NCBI RefSeq assembly: GCF_023822065.1
Contig: NZ_CP084930.1
Location: 2,868,001 to 2,932,000 of the forward strand
DNA: 64,000 nt
Source: Sphingomonas morindae
Lineage (GTDB): Bacteria; Pseudomonadota; Alphaproteobacteria; Sphingomonadales; Sphingomonadaceae
Reading direction: 5' to 3'
Each line of letters opens with the position of its first letter. Within the stretch, counting starts at the first letter, position 1. The notes beneath the pieces are model-generated. The model had not been told where the DNA came from. It saw only the letters and a program-made list of their open reading frames with translations, and made no database searches. Made by a program: the position numbers and the translations under genes. Shown one piece after another: positions 19,115 to 28,170 of the stretch.

Positions 19115-19429
19115 ATGACCAGCATGCCGAGCCAGCAGCCCCAGCTTTCCCCCATCGAATGGCAGGCCGTCACCGTGGCGCTGCGCGATGCCGAGCGGTG
19201 CGGCTGCGCCGGGCCGGCGCGCGCCAGCGGCCGCATCGCGCGCGTGTGGCGCTGGCTGACGGGCCTGGAGGCGCCGCGTCCGCTGGCGGATCCGCGGCTG
19301 GATACGATCCGCCGTTTCGTGTGCGCGGCGCGCCGCCGCGGCGAGCGCGCGCGCGAGATGGTGCCGGAGCTGCTCGGCTTCGGCTTCACCGCCGATCAGG
19401 TGGAAGCGCTGCGCCGCGTCGCCGCCTGA
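19115..19429 (+). CDS. Small conserved-looking protein of unknown function
   Basis: This is a 104-residue cytosolic protein that I do not recognise. It has GAGGAG seven bases before the ATG, so it is very likely translated. It has a short polar N terminus, a CGC motif at about residues 29-31, an aromatic patch (RVWRWLTGL) and an Arg-rich helical C terminus with one more Cys. No signal peptide or membrane helix is evident. It is divergent from the LysR gene. Its stop codon abuts the stop of the hybrid kinase gene on the other strand with no spacer. Confidence 0.72.
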   Translation: MTSMPSQQPQLSPIEWQAVTVALRDAERCGCAGPARASGRIARVWRWLTGLEAPRPLADPRLDTIRRFVCAARRRGERAREMVPELLGFGFTADQVEALRRVAA

Positions 19430-21766
19430 TCAACCGCCCGCGAGATCGAGCAGCCGTCGCGCGCCCGCGCGGAAGCGGGGTTCGCGGTCCGCCTCGGGCC
19501 AGTGGCGCAGGCCCTGGTCGAGCGCCTCGGCCGCCTCGCCGAGCGCGGCCTCGCCGAACAGCGCGGCGCTTCCCGCAAGCTTGTGGAGCTGCGCCGCGAT
19601 CGCGTCCAGCTCCGTAGGCGCCACCCGCTCTTCCGCCAGCAGCCCGCGCAGCGCGGCGATCGTCTCGCGCCGGCGCGTCCTGTACCGCTCGGCCAGATCG
19701 CCTTCGAGTCGCGCGGCGAGCGCCGAGGCGGTGCCCGACGCGGCGACGCTGGGCGGATGCGGCAGCAGCGCCGCCCGCGTCCAGCCATGGATCGTCGCGC
19801 GCAGCATGTCGAGCGAAGCGGGCTTGGCCAGATGCGCCTGCATTCCCGCCGCGAGGCAGGCGGCGACATCGTCCGGATAGGCATTGGCGGTAAGCGCCAC
19901 GATCGGCAGCGTCGCGGCGTCGATGCCGGCCTCGCGGATGCGGCGCGTCGCCTCCAGCCCGTCCATGCCGGGCATCTGCACGTCCATCAGCAGCAGATCA
20001 TAAGCGTGGACGCGGGCGCGCGCCACCGCCGCCTCGCCATGCTCGACCAGCTCGTAGCGGCAGCCGAGCTGGTCGAGCATGGCGGCGATCAGCCGCTGGT
20101 TCACGTCATGATCCTCGGCGACGAGGATGCGCGGCGCGAAGCCCGCTTCGTCCCGGCCCGGTGACGGCCTTTCCCGATCCTCCTCGGGCGGCGCGGGCGC
20201 GGCGACGAGGGGCAGGCGCAGCGCGAAGGTGGTGCCGCGGCCCGGCACGCTCGCCACCGCCAGCCCGCCGCCCATCAGCGTGGCGAGCTGGGCGCTGATC
20301 GACAGGCCGAGGCCGGTGCCGCCATAGCGCTGCGCCACCTCCGCCTCGGCCTGCACATATTCCTCGAAGATCGCCGCCTGGCGATCGGCGGCGATGCCGA
20401 TCCCGGTATCCTCCACCTCGATGCACAGCCACGCGCCCTCCGGCCGGGCGCGCAGCGCCACCGTGCCGCTGGCCGTGAACTTGGCGGCGTTGGCGAGCAG
20501 GTTGAGGACGATCTGCCGCAGCCGCAGCCCGTCGCCCATCGTCCAGCGCGGCAGATCGGGATGGAAGTCGCAGCGCAGCGTCAGCCCCTTCTGGCGGATG
20601 GTCGGGTCGATCAGCCGGCAGCAGCCGGTCAGCGCGCCGGGCAGGTCGAACGGCTCGTCCGCGACCCGCATCTTGCCCGCCTCTATCTTGGAAAGATCGA
20701 GAATGTCGTTGAGCAGCCGCATCATGGCGCGCCCGGATTCGGCGATCAGCTCGGCATGGCGACGCTGCTCCGGCGTCAGCGTGCCGGCCAGCAGCAGATC
20801 GGTGAAGCCGAGAATGCCGTTCATAGGCGTCCGGATTTCGTGGCTCATATTGGCCAGGAAGGAGGATTTCGCGCCGCTCGCCGCCTCGGCCGCCTTGCGC
20901 GCCGAAATATCCTCCACCACCGTCACGAAGAAATCGGGGCTGCCATCGGCACGCCGCACCAAGGACAGCGTCAGCGTGATCCAGACGATGCTGCCATCCT
21001 TGCGGATGTAGCGCTTCTCCACGGCGTAGCGCGGCAATTCGCCCTGGAGCAACCGCGCGACGAGGCTGTCGTCGCGTTCCTGATCGTCCGGATGGGTGAT
21101 GCTGCGGAAGTGGCGGTTGCGCAGCTCGTTCCGATCATAGCTGGTGATCTCGCAGAAGCGGTCGTTCACCATCAGGAAGGTGCCGTCCGGGCGCAGCAGC
21201 GCCAGCCCCACCGCCGCCTGGGCGAAAGTGGCGGCGAAGCGGCGGATCACGTCCGAATGCGCCGCCTCGGCAAGGCCGGTGATGATCGGCCCGGCGAGCA
21301 GCCGCGCGAGCAGCAGGTCGCGGTTCGAGAAAAGGCGCGGACGATCCGCCAGCAGCTTGAGAACGCCCACCACCTCGCCCTGGAAGGGCAGCGGCACCAG
21401 CAGCATGGAGCGCGCGCCGACACGACGGCTGGCGGCGCGGTTGACCCGTTCGTCGCCCTCGGTATCGAGACAGAGCTGCGCCTCGCCGGTGGCGATCACC
21501 TCGCCGGACAGGCTGCGCGCCATCTCCAGCCGCAATCCCACCGCGTCGGCCAGCCGCGGGCTTGCGGCGCGATACACAAGCGCGTCGCCCTCGCGCATCT
21601 CCACCACCGCGCCAAAGGCCTGGGGCACGATCCGCACCGACCCCTCCGCCACGATCTCGAGGATGCGCTGGACATCGCCGCCGGCCTCGACGACGGCGGA
21701 TTGAAGCGCGAGCAACTCCTGCGACCAGCTCCCGATCGGGATGTCGCCCCACTCGGGTTCCGCCAT
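19430..21766 (-). CDS. Soluble hybrid sensor histidine kinase (GAF-PAS-HisKA-HATPase-REC-HPt)
   Basis: This is a 778-residue phosphorelay protein with no membrane helix. In order it has a GAF-like domain (about 20-165), PAS/PAC (about 175-292), and HisKA with phospho-accepting His309 in SHEIRTP. An ATPase domain follows (N-box LLANAAKF about 423-430, DTGIGIA, GGTGLGLSI), then a receiver domain (545-655) with Asp595 in LLLMDVQMPG. The C-terminal HPt domain has His728 in HKLAGSAALFG. The full relay H-D-H is present, so it should pass phosphate to a separate response regulator, which is not in the window. The start ATG has GGGAGG upstream. Signal and output are unknown. Confidence 0.92.
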   Translation of the reverse strand: MAEPEWGDIPIGSWSQELLALQSAVVEAGGDVQRILEIVAEGSVRIVPQAFGAVVEMREGDALVYRAASPRLADAVGLRLEMARSLSGEVIATGEAQLCLDTEGDERVNRAASRRVGARSMLLVPLPFQGEVVGVLKLLADRPRLFSNRDLLLARLLAGPIITGLAEAAHSDVIRRFAATFAQAAVGLALLRPDGTFLMVNDRFCEITSYDRNELRNRHFRSITHPDDQERDDSLVARLLQGELPRYAVEKRYIRKDGSIVWITLTLSLVRRADGSPDFFVTVVEDISARKAAEAASGAKSSFLANMSHEIRTPMNGILGFTDLLLAGTLTPEQRRHAELIAESGRAMMRLLNDILDLSKIEAGKMRVADEPFDLPGALTGCCRLIDPTIRQKGLTLRCDFHPDLPRWTMGDGLRLRQIVLNLLANAAKFTASGTVALRARPEGAWLCIEVEDTGIGIAADRQAAIFEEYVQAEAEVAQRYGGTGLGLSISAQLATLMGGGLAVASVPGRGTTFALRLPLVAAPAPPEEDRERPSPGRDEAGFAPRILVAEDHDVNQRLIAAMLDQLGCRYELVEHGEAAVARARVHAYDLLLMDVQMPGMDGLEATRRIREAGIDAATLPIVALTANAYPDDVAACLAAGMQAHLAKPASLDMLRATIHGWTRAALLPHPPSVAASGTASALAARLEGDLAERYRTRRRETIAALRGLLAEERVAPTELDAIAAQLHKLAGSAALFGEAALGEAAEALDQGLRHWPEADREPRFRAGARRLLDLAGG

Positions 21767-21869
21767 GCCTACCTCCCGGGGTGCGGAGGTTGGCGCCCCG
21801 GCGCGGGCCCGGCAAGCCGCGGCACGGCGGCGCCGGGCTTACTTATACGGAAGTGTGAGGAGCGCTTCC

Positions 21870-23387
21870 TCAGGCCGCCGGCGCGGCGCAGCGCTCCGCG
21901 ATGAAACGCGCGTGCGGCACCGCCAGCGCGGCGGCGCGATCGATCGCCGCGCGCATCCGCGCCATCGCCGAGTCCAGCTCATCGGCGGTGAAATAATCGG
22001 CCATGGGATCGTGGCGCTCGGGCCAGAGATCGAAACCGGCATACATCGAGAGCCAACTCGGATCCTGGAAGGATTCCCACTCGTAGCGCGCCAGCGCGCC
22101 GCGGCTGCGGAACAGGCGGAGCTTGTGCGCCAGCTTGTCCGGCAGCGGCGCGGCGCGCACCGCATCCCAGAGCGGCTCGCCGACGCGGCCATTGGCGGCG
22201 TAGTGGAGCAGCAGGAAATCGCGGATGCGCGCATATTCGAGCGCGGCGATGCGATTATATTCGTCCGCCAGCGCGGGATCGAAATGGCGGTTGGGGAAGA
22301 GCTGGGTGAGCCGCTCGATCCCCGTCTGGATAAGGGTGATGCTGGTCGATTCCAGCGGTTCGAGAAAGCCCGCGGCGAGGCCGAGGCCGACCACATTGCC
22401 CTGCCAGAAGCGGCGGCGATGGCCGGTGCGGAAGCGGATCAGCCGCGGCTCGCCCAGCGCCTCGCCTTCCAGCCGGCCGCGCAGCACCGCCGCCGCCTCG
22501 TCGTCCGAGAGGTGGCGGCTGGCATAGACATAGCCGTTGCCGACGCGATGCTGGAGCGGAATGCGCCACTGCCAGCCGGCCGCCAGCGCGGTGGAGCGGG
22601 TGAAGGGCGAAAGCGGGCCGCCATGGGCGCAGGGCATGGCGACGGCGCGGTCGCAGGGCAGGAGATCGCCCCATTCCTCATAGTCGACGCCCATCGCCTC
22701 GCCGAGCAACAGGCTGCGGAAGCCCGAGCAGTCGATGAAGAGATCGGCCTCGAGCCGGCGCCCGTCGCGCAGGCGGACGGCGGCGACGCGATCGCCCGCC
22801 CGCTCGACGCCCTCGATCATGCCGTCGACATGCTGCACGCCGAGCGCCTGGCGCGCGCGGGCGGCAAGGAAGCGCGCGTAGAGGCCGGCATCGAAATGCA
22901 CCGCCCAATCGAACACGGCGAGATCGTTCGCCGGCGCTTCGGGCGGGAGCATCACCGTGCCGGCCTCGGCCATGCGCGTGCACAGGCTATAGGCCGAAAA
23001 CGGCGTGGCATCGCCTTCGGCGCGCCGCTTGAGCCAGAAATGGTGGAAGGGCACGCCGCGCGAGGCCATGCCGTACAATCCGAAAGGATGGAAGAAGCGC
23101 GTGCCCGGCTTCGCCCAATCGACGAATTCGATGCCGAGCTTCATCGTGCCCTGGGAGGCGCGCATCACCTCCTCGCCGGTCACGCCGATGTCGCGGAAGA
23201 AATCGCGGATGCCGGGCACGGTCGCTTCGCCGACGCCGACCGTGCCGATCTCCGCGCTCTCCACCAGCGTGATCGCAACCGATTGCCGGGCCAGGCGGCC
23301 GGCGAGCAGCGTCGCCGCCATCCAGCCGGCGGTGCCGCCGCCGACGATGAGGATTGATCGGATGCGATCGGGATCGGCCTCGCGCAT
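21870..23387 (-). CDS. Flavin-dependent tryptophan halogenase-like protein
   Basis: This is a 505-residue FAD-binding protein of the tryptophan halogenase family. It has the N-terminal dinucleotide motif ILIVGGGTAGWMA, the catalytic Lys83 (KLGIEFVDW), the halogenase motif WQWRIP at 272-277 and Glu346 in ESTSITL. These are the residues needed for HOCl-based halogenation in PrnA-type enzymes. A separate flavin reductase would be required and none is nearby. The ATG at 23387 has GGAGG upstream; a 15-residue longer frame would start in the terminator hairpin. It follows a TonB receptor gene on the same strand. Similar halogenase-receptor pairs are frequent in sphingomonads, caulobacters and xanthomonads, but their substrate is unknown. 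Confidence 0.88.
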   Translation of the reverse strand: MREADPDRIRSILIVGGGTAGWMAATLLAGRLARQSVAITLVESAEIGTVGVGEATVPGIRDFFRDIGVTGEEVMRASQGTMKLGIEFVDWAKPGTRFFHPFGLYGMASRGVPFHHFWLKRRAEGDATPFSAYSLCTRMAEAGTVMLPPEAPANDLAVFDWAVHFDAGLYARFLAARARQALGVQHVDGMIEGVERAGDRVAAVRLRDGRRLEADLFIDCSGFRSLLLGEAMGVDYEEWGDLLPCDRAVAMPCAHGGPLSPFTRSTALAAGWQWRIPLQHRVGNGYVYASRHLSDDEAAAVLRGRLEGEALGEPRLIRFRTGHRRRFWQGNVVGLGLAAGFLEPLESTSITLIQTGIERLTQLFPNRHFDPALADEYNRIAALEYARIRDFLLLHYAANGRVGEPLWDAVRAAPLPDKLAHKLRLFRSRGALARYEWESFQDPSWLSMYAGFDLWPERHDPMADYFTADELDSAMARMRAAIDRAAALAVPHARFIAERCAAPAA

Positions 23388-23411
23388 TCTGCCTCCGCTG
23401 CGCTGTCGTTC

Positions 23412-23446
23412 AACAAAAACCCCGGCGAGCATGGCGCTCGCCGGGG
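23412..23446 (-). terminator. Rho-independent terminator between TonB receptor and halogenase
   Basis: A perfect 11-bp stem, CCCCGGCGAGC at 23420-23430 pairing with GCTCGCCGGGG at 23436-23446, has a five-base loop. On the minus strand it is followed by TTTTT (23419-23415) and more T-rich sequence. It lies 25 bases after the receptor stop and 33 bases before the halogenase start. Confidence 0.88.
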
Positions 23447-23471
23447 CCTTTCCGTCAACCCTCGCGGGCGA

Positions 23472-26400
23472 TCAGAACTTCACGCGGGCACCGGCGGTGT
23501 ACCGGCGCTCGTAGATATTGTTGTAGGCGCGCTCGTCGCGCCAGGTGAGGTAATATTTCTCGTACTCGGACGTGAGGTTCGAGCCCTGGGCATAGACGGT
23601 GATGTTCTTGGTCAGATCGTAGCTGACCGAGGCATCGATATAGTTGGTCGGCTGCTGGTAGAGTTCCAGGCCACGAATGCCGCCAAAGTCGGACTGGACG
23701 GCGCGCTTGGACCGGTAATTCCACGCCACCCGCGCCTGGAACCGCTCATCCTGGTAGAAGAGCGCGACGTTGGTCTGCAGCTTGGAATTGTCCTGGAAGG
23801 GGATCTTGTTCCCCGCCAGGTCCTTCTGACCCGAATTGGAGGGCGAGAAGGTGATGTTCGAGTCGATGCCGAAGTTCGAGAGGAAGCGCGGCATGAAGGC
23901 GAAATCGCCGAACGACGCCTTGGCGCCGCCTTCCAGGCCCTGCAGCGTGCCGCCCGTGCCCTGCACCGGCGTCGAGATCGACACGGTGCGGTTGCGCACC
24001 ACGCCGTCATTGTCGGGCAGATCGGTGCGGACGATATTGCCGCTCTGGATGAAGCTGTCGACGGCGATGCGGAAGGCACCGACGCTGAACAGGCTCGCGC
24101 GGCCGACATAATATTCGAGGCTGGCCTCGACATTGGTGGCGCGCCACGGATCCAGATTGGGATTGCCGTTGGAGCTGCCGCCCGTCACGCGGAACACCGG
24201 CGAGGCGCCCGACGTGTCGATCGCATAGGTCGGGTTCAGACCGCCGCCCCACTGGTTGAGATCGAGCAGCGTCATCGTCTTGGAATAGGCGAAGCGCAGC
24301 TTCAGGTTCTCGGCCAGGTTGAAGGCGATGTTGAAGGCGGGCAGATAATCGGTGAAGTCCCGCTTGGTCCGCACCGTGCCATTGGCCAGATTGGCCAGGC
24401 CGTAGGGCTGCGGGCTGCCGGTGACATATTGCAGGATGTCGAGCCGGGTGTTGATGATCTTCAGGCCGGCATTGCCGCCATATTCAAGGCCGAACAGATC
24501 GCCCTTGAAGTTCATCTGGAAATAGCCCGACGTCTGCTTCACGCCGACGTTGAACGAGGCGCCGGGGTTCTGCACCTCGACATTGCCCGGGTAGAAGCTG
24601 TTCTGGAAGGCCAGCGCGTTGCGCATGAAGTTGGGGTTCAGCACATACATGGCGGGCACGCCGGCGGCGGGCAGCGTATATTGCTTCACCATGTTGGCGA
24701 GCGTCGGGTCGGTGGCCGGACGGGTCAGGCCCGCCGTGTAGGCGACGCCGGCCGCGTTGCGCGCCGAGCAGCTGGCGTCGTTGACCGGAACGTCGAACGC
24801 CTTCCACTTGACGAGGCAGCCCGCCGGATTGCTGGCCATGCCCGCATAGAGCGGCGCCGCGCGATCGAACTCATAGTCGTTCACCGAGCGCTCGGAATAG
24901 CGCGCGCCGAACGCGAAGTTGATCGCGTCGTTCACCTCATAGGTCGCGTCGCCGCGCACCACCTTGAGATCGCCGTTGCGCCGGTAATTGCCCTCGGACG
25001 ACATCGTCTTGAGCGCGTAATTGGCGGGATCGCCGAGCAGGCTGGTGAGCTGCGAGGGCAGGGTGAAGCGCGGCTGGCTGCCGGTGAAATCCACCACAGC
25101 CGGAAGCGAGTTCAGGCCGGCGATGGTGTTGACCGAATAGCCGTTCGGATTGAACACGCGATTGCCGCTGGGATAGATGCCGATGCCGCCCGGCTCCCAC
25201 TGCTGCCCGTTGGACAGGCTGAACTGCAGGTAGCTCTGATCGTAATATTGGTGCGCCTTGCCGTAGATGCCGCGCAGGCTGGCCTTGAAGCGGCCGCCAT
25301 TGTCGTACTTCAGCTCGAGATTGTAATTCTGCGACTGCGACTTGTAACGATCTTCCTGGGCGTAGGAGTCGAAATTGCCCAGGTCGTAATTATACACCTG
25401 CGTGGTGTTGATATGGTATCCGTCCGAAGTCACCGCGCCGGTGTCGCGCGACATGCCGGGCTGGAACTCGCCCGCCTGCCAGTTGACATTCTGCATCTGG
25501 AAGCCGGCGGTGCTGACATATTCCTTCTGCTGCGTGAAGAAGGCGTCGCCGGTCAGCGTCAGCGCATCGTTGATCTTCCACTGCGCCGAGCCGTTCAGGC
25601 CGAGGCGGCGGCGATCGTTGACGCGATCCCAGCCGGTGAAGCCCTGCGGCACGATGAAGGCATCATTGGCATCGCCATCGCCATTGATGTCGAAGCCGCC
25701 CGGAACGGCGGTGCCGCGCCGGCGATTGGCGGGCGAGAAGCCGCCGCTCGAGGTGGCGTCGGCGGTGCCCTCATTGTGCAGGGCGGCGCCATAGCCTTCC
25801 TGGATGCCATTGTGCGAGTTGGACAGTCGGACGCGCGTATAGGCGCCCGAAAAGAGCACGCCGAACCGGTCATTGTGCCAGCCGACAAGGCCGTTGAACG
25901 AAGGATCCGCCTTCTTCACCTTGTCGCCGTAATTGCCTTCGGCGGCGGCGGCGACGGTGATGCCCGACTTGAGATCGAACGGCCGGCGCGTGCGCAGATT
26001 GACGGTGCCGCTGATGCCCGCGTTGAGCAGATCGGCGGTGGTCGATTTGATCACGTCCGCGCCCGAGAAGAGCTGCGACGGGATATCGTTGAAGTTGGGC
26101 TGGATGGTGGTGATCGACTGCGCGCCGAGATAGGATTCGCCGTTGAGCAGCGTGGTTACCTGCGGCAGGCCGCGAATGTTGATGGCGGCGCCTTCGCCGG
26201 CATCGCGGCGGATCTGCACGCCCGGGATGCGCTGCAGCGAGTCCGAAATGGTCCGGTCGGGCAGCTTGCCGATATCCTCGGCCGAGATCGAATCGACCAC
26301 CGAGACGGCGTTGCGCTTGATGTTGATCGCGCGCTGCTGGGCGCCGCGGATACCGGTGACGACGATCGCCTGCGCGCCCTGATCGGCCGAGCCGACATCG

Positions 26401-26597
26401 CCCTGCTCACCCGCCGTCTGGCTGGGCGAGGCGGCCTGATCGGCCGGCGCGTTCTGCGGTTCGGCGGTGATCGGCGGGGTCTGCGAAGCAGCGGCGGCGA
26501 CCGGCGCCTGGGCGGCGGCCATGCCCGCATAGGCGAGGCACAGGCCCGAGCTGGCGGCCAGCAGGAGGCCGCGATGGAATGGATAGGCGGTGCGCAA
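23472..26597 (-). CDS. TonB-dependent outer-membrane receptor (sugar locus 1)
   Basis: This is a 1041-residue beta-barrel transporter. A signal peptide (about 1-30, ending AAAQA) is followed by a Pro/Ala-rich stretch and a TonB-box-like IVVTGIRGAQ. The plug (AEDIGKLPDRTISDSLQRIPG) comes next, then a 22-stranded barrel ending in Phe (GARVKF). Its length and plug sequence fit the sphingomonad/caulobacter oligosaccharide receptors. Translation appears to start at TTG 26597, five bases or so after GGGGAAGAG. It is divergent from a ROK-type regulator, which probably controls it. The halogenase gene lies downstream beyond a terminator. Confidence 0.92.
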   Translation of the reverse strand: MRTAYPFHRGLLLAASSGLCLAYAGMAAAQAPVAAAASQTPPITAEPQNAPADQAASPSQTAGEQGDVGSADQGAQAIVVTGIRGAQQRAINIKRNAVSVVDSISAEDIGKLPDRTISDSLQRIPGVQIRRDAGEGAAINIRGLPQVTTLLNGESYLGAQSITTIQPNFNDIPSQLFSGADVIKSTTADLLNAGISGTVNLRTRRPFDLKSGITVAAAAEGNYGDKVKKADPSFNGLVGWHNDRFGVLFSGAYTRVRLSNSHNGIQEGYGAALHNEGTADATSSGGFSPANRRRGTAVPGGFDINGDGDANDAFIVPQGFTGWDRVNDRRRLGLNGSAQWKINDALTLTGDAFFTQQKEYVSTAGFQMQNVNWQAGEFQPGMSRDTGAVTSDGYHINTTQVYNYDLGNFDSYAQEDRYKSQSQNYNLELKYDNGGRFKASLRGIYGKAHQYYDQSYLQFSLSNGQQWEPGGIGIYPSGNRVFNPNGYSVNTIAGLNSLPAVVDFTGSQPRFTLPSQLTSLLGDPANYALKTMSSEGNYRRNGDLKVVRGDATYEVNDAINFAFGARYSERSVNDYEFDRAAPLYAGMASNPAGCLVKWKAFDVPVNDASCSARNAAGVAYTAGLTRPATDPTLANMVKQYTLPAAGVPAMYVLNPNFMRNALAFQNSFYPGNVEVQNPGASFNVGVKQTSGYFQMNFKGDLFGLEYGGNAGLKIINTRLDILQYVTGSPQPYGLANLANGTVRTKRDFTDYLPAFNIAFNLAENLKLRFAYSKTMTLLDLNQWGGGLNPTYAIDTSGASPVFRVTGGSSNGNPNLDPWRATNVEASLEYYVGRASLFSVGAFRIAVDSFIQSGNIVRTDLPDNDGVVRNRTVSISTPVQGTGGTLQGLEGGAKASFGDFAFMPRFLSNFGIDSNITFSPSNSGQKDLAGNKIPFQDNSKLQTNVALFYQDERFQARVAWNYRSKRAVQSDFGGIRGLELYQQPTNYIDASVSYDLTKNITVYAQGSNLTSEYEKYYLTWRDERAYNNIYERRYTAGARVKF

Positions 26598-26872
26598 AAC
26601 TCTTCCCCTCTACTGACGCGCCGACCTCTTGGTCTCGCGCCATCGCAGGGGCGGCGCGGCACTGGTCCCTTATTGGGCTCCAGGCCAATTAATCCCCTCC
26701 GATGCGCGGCTTAGCCGTCGCTGTGCATCGATGTTGTCCAAAGCTTCAGAGCGGTCAACTTAAATAATTTGATTTTTCTCTTTCTCGGTGCGGGTTGATC
26801 GGGCACCGTAGCAGGAAGGTCACGCCCGGCGGGCAGAGCGGGTTCGGATCGGGGCAGGGAACAGAAGATCGG
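26598..26872. promoter_or_regulatory. Divergent promoter region, TonB receptor / ROK regulator
   Basis: This is 275 bases with no gene. It holds an AT-rich patch at about 26758-26780 (CTTAAATAATTTGATTTTTC) in otherwise GC-rich DNA, and an imperfect inverted repeat ATTGG-N8-CCAAT at about 26674-26691. Either could serve as promoter or operator for the receptor or the ROK regulator. I could not assign a -35/-10 pair with confidence. Confidence 0.35.
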
Positions 26873-28087
26873 ATGCTTGCCGAAACGGAAAAACGGCACG
26901 AGAAGCTCGCTCTCTCCCTCTCCGGCACCAATCTCGTCCGGGCGGGAGACTATAATCAGCGGACCGTGCTGCAGGCGATTCGCCTTGCCGGCGAGACGAC
27001 CCGGATCGATCTCGCGCGCGTCACTGGTCTTACCGCGCCGACCATCGCCAACATCACCGGACGCTTGTCGGAGCTGGGCTTTGTGCGCCAGGCCGGACGG
27101 CGTCAGGGCGGGCGCGGCCAGCCCGCGCTGCGGCTGGTGATCGAGCCCGATGGCTGTTTCGGGCTCGGCATCAATATCGATCGCGATCATATCAGCCTGA
27201 TCGCGCTGGACCTGGCGGGCGAGGTGCGCGCGCGGGTGACGCGCGAGATCGCCTTTGCCACGCCGGCTATGGTCTATGCCTGTATCGAGGAGGAACTGGA
27301 CGGGCTGATCGCGGCGGGCAAGGTCCGGCGCGAGCGGATCCTCGGCGTGGGGATCGCGCTGCCCGACGATCTCGGCCGCATCGATCTGCCGCATCGCCCC
27401 GCCGAATATGCGGCGTGGAGCGATGTGGATCCGCGCGAATTGCTGGCGCCGCTGCTGCCCTGGCCGATCCATTGCGACAATGACGCCGCCGCCGCCGCGC
27501 TCGGTGAGGTGGAGGCCAGCACCGGCTTCGCCTATCCGAGCTTCTTCTACATGCTCGTCAGCTTCGGGCTGGGCGGCGGGCTGGTGATCGACCGCAGCTA
27601 TTATCGCGGCGCGACGCTGCGCAGCGGCGAGATCGGGCTGCTGCCGGATCCCAGCGCCAATCATCCGGGCGCCACGGTGCAGGATACGGTGTCGCTCTCC
27701 GCGCTGCTGGCGCGGCTGGAACGCGCCGGCCGCGCGCTGCCCGCCGAGGCCGATCTCGCGGCGGCGGCGGAGGGCAGCGATCCCGTGCTGTTCGAATGGC
27801 TGCACGATGCCACGCGCTCGCTGGTCGGGCCGCTCATCGCGATCAACTGCCTCATCAATCCGGATGCCGTGCTAATCGGCGGGCGGCTGCCCATGCCGCT
27901 CATCACGAGCCTTTCGGCGCGGCTGAACGCGCGGCTGGGCGAGCTGGCGCTGCCCGCGCGCGCGCCGGTCCTGCCCGCGGCGATGGCGCAGGATGCCCCT
28001 GCCGTGGGCGCGGCGATGCTGCCGTTCCGCAAGGAACTCCTGCCCTCCGATATCAACCTGATCCAGGCCGGACGCGGCGCCGACTAA
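26873..28087 (+). CDS. ROK-family transcriptional regulator without the usual zinc motif
   Basis: This is a 404-residue NagC/Mlc-type sugar-responsive regulator. An N-terminal winged helix (RIDLARVTGLTAPTIANITG, about 46-65) is followed by a ROK domain with GLGINIDRDHISLIALDL and FGLGGGLVIDRSYYRGA. Classical ROK regulators carry Cys-x-Cys-Gly-x2-Gly-Cys and a zinc-binding His after GEIG. Here the site reads SGEIGLLPDP and the cysteines are absent. The ATG at 26873 was chosen because the HTH starts soon after; a longer frame exists upstream. It is divergent from the TonB receptor gene and 83 bases ahead of a fructokinase gene. Confidence 0.88.
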   Translation: MLAETEKRHEKLALSLSGTNLVRAGDYNQRTVLQAIRLAGETTRIDLARVTGLTAPTIANITGRLSELGFVRQAGRRQGGRGQPALRLVIEPDGCFGLGINIDRDHISLIALDLAGEVRARVTREIAFATPAMVYACIEEELDGLIAAGKVRRERILGVGIALPDDLGRIDLPHRPAEYAAWSDVDPRELLAPLLPWPIHCDNDAAAAALGEVEASTGFAYPSFFYMLVSFGLGGGLVIDRSYYRGATLRSGEIGLLPDPSANHPGATVQDTVSLSALLARLERAGRALPAEADLAAAAEGSDPVLFEWLHDATRSLVGPLIAINCLINPDAVLIGGRLPMPLITSLSARLNARLGELALPARAPVLPAAMAQDAPAVGAAMLPFRKELLPSDINLIQAGRGAD

Positions 28088-28170
28088 AACAAGACATTTT
28101 ACTTTCTCCGCGCCCTGTGGTGTCGTGCCGCCGCACAGCGCCCGGTGTGAAGGGCGCCAGGGGAGAGGTT

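Noticed and set aside
23388-23432. A 15-residue N-terminal extension of the halogenase
   Set aside because: It would start inside the terminator hairpin. ATG 23387 has its own GGAGG and directly precedes the FAD-binding fold.
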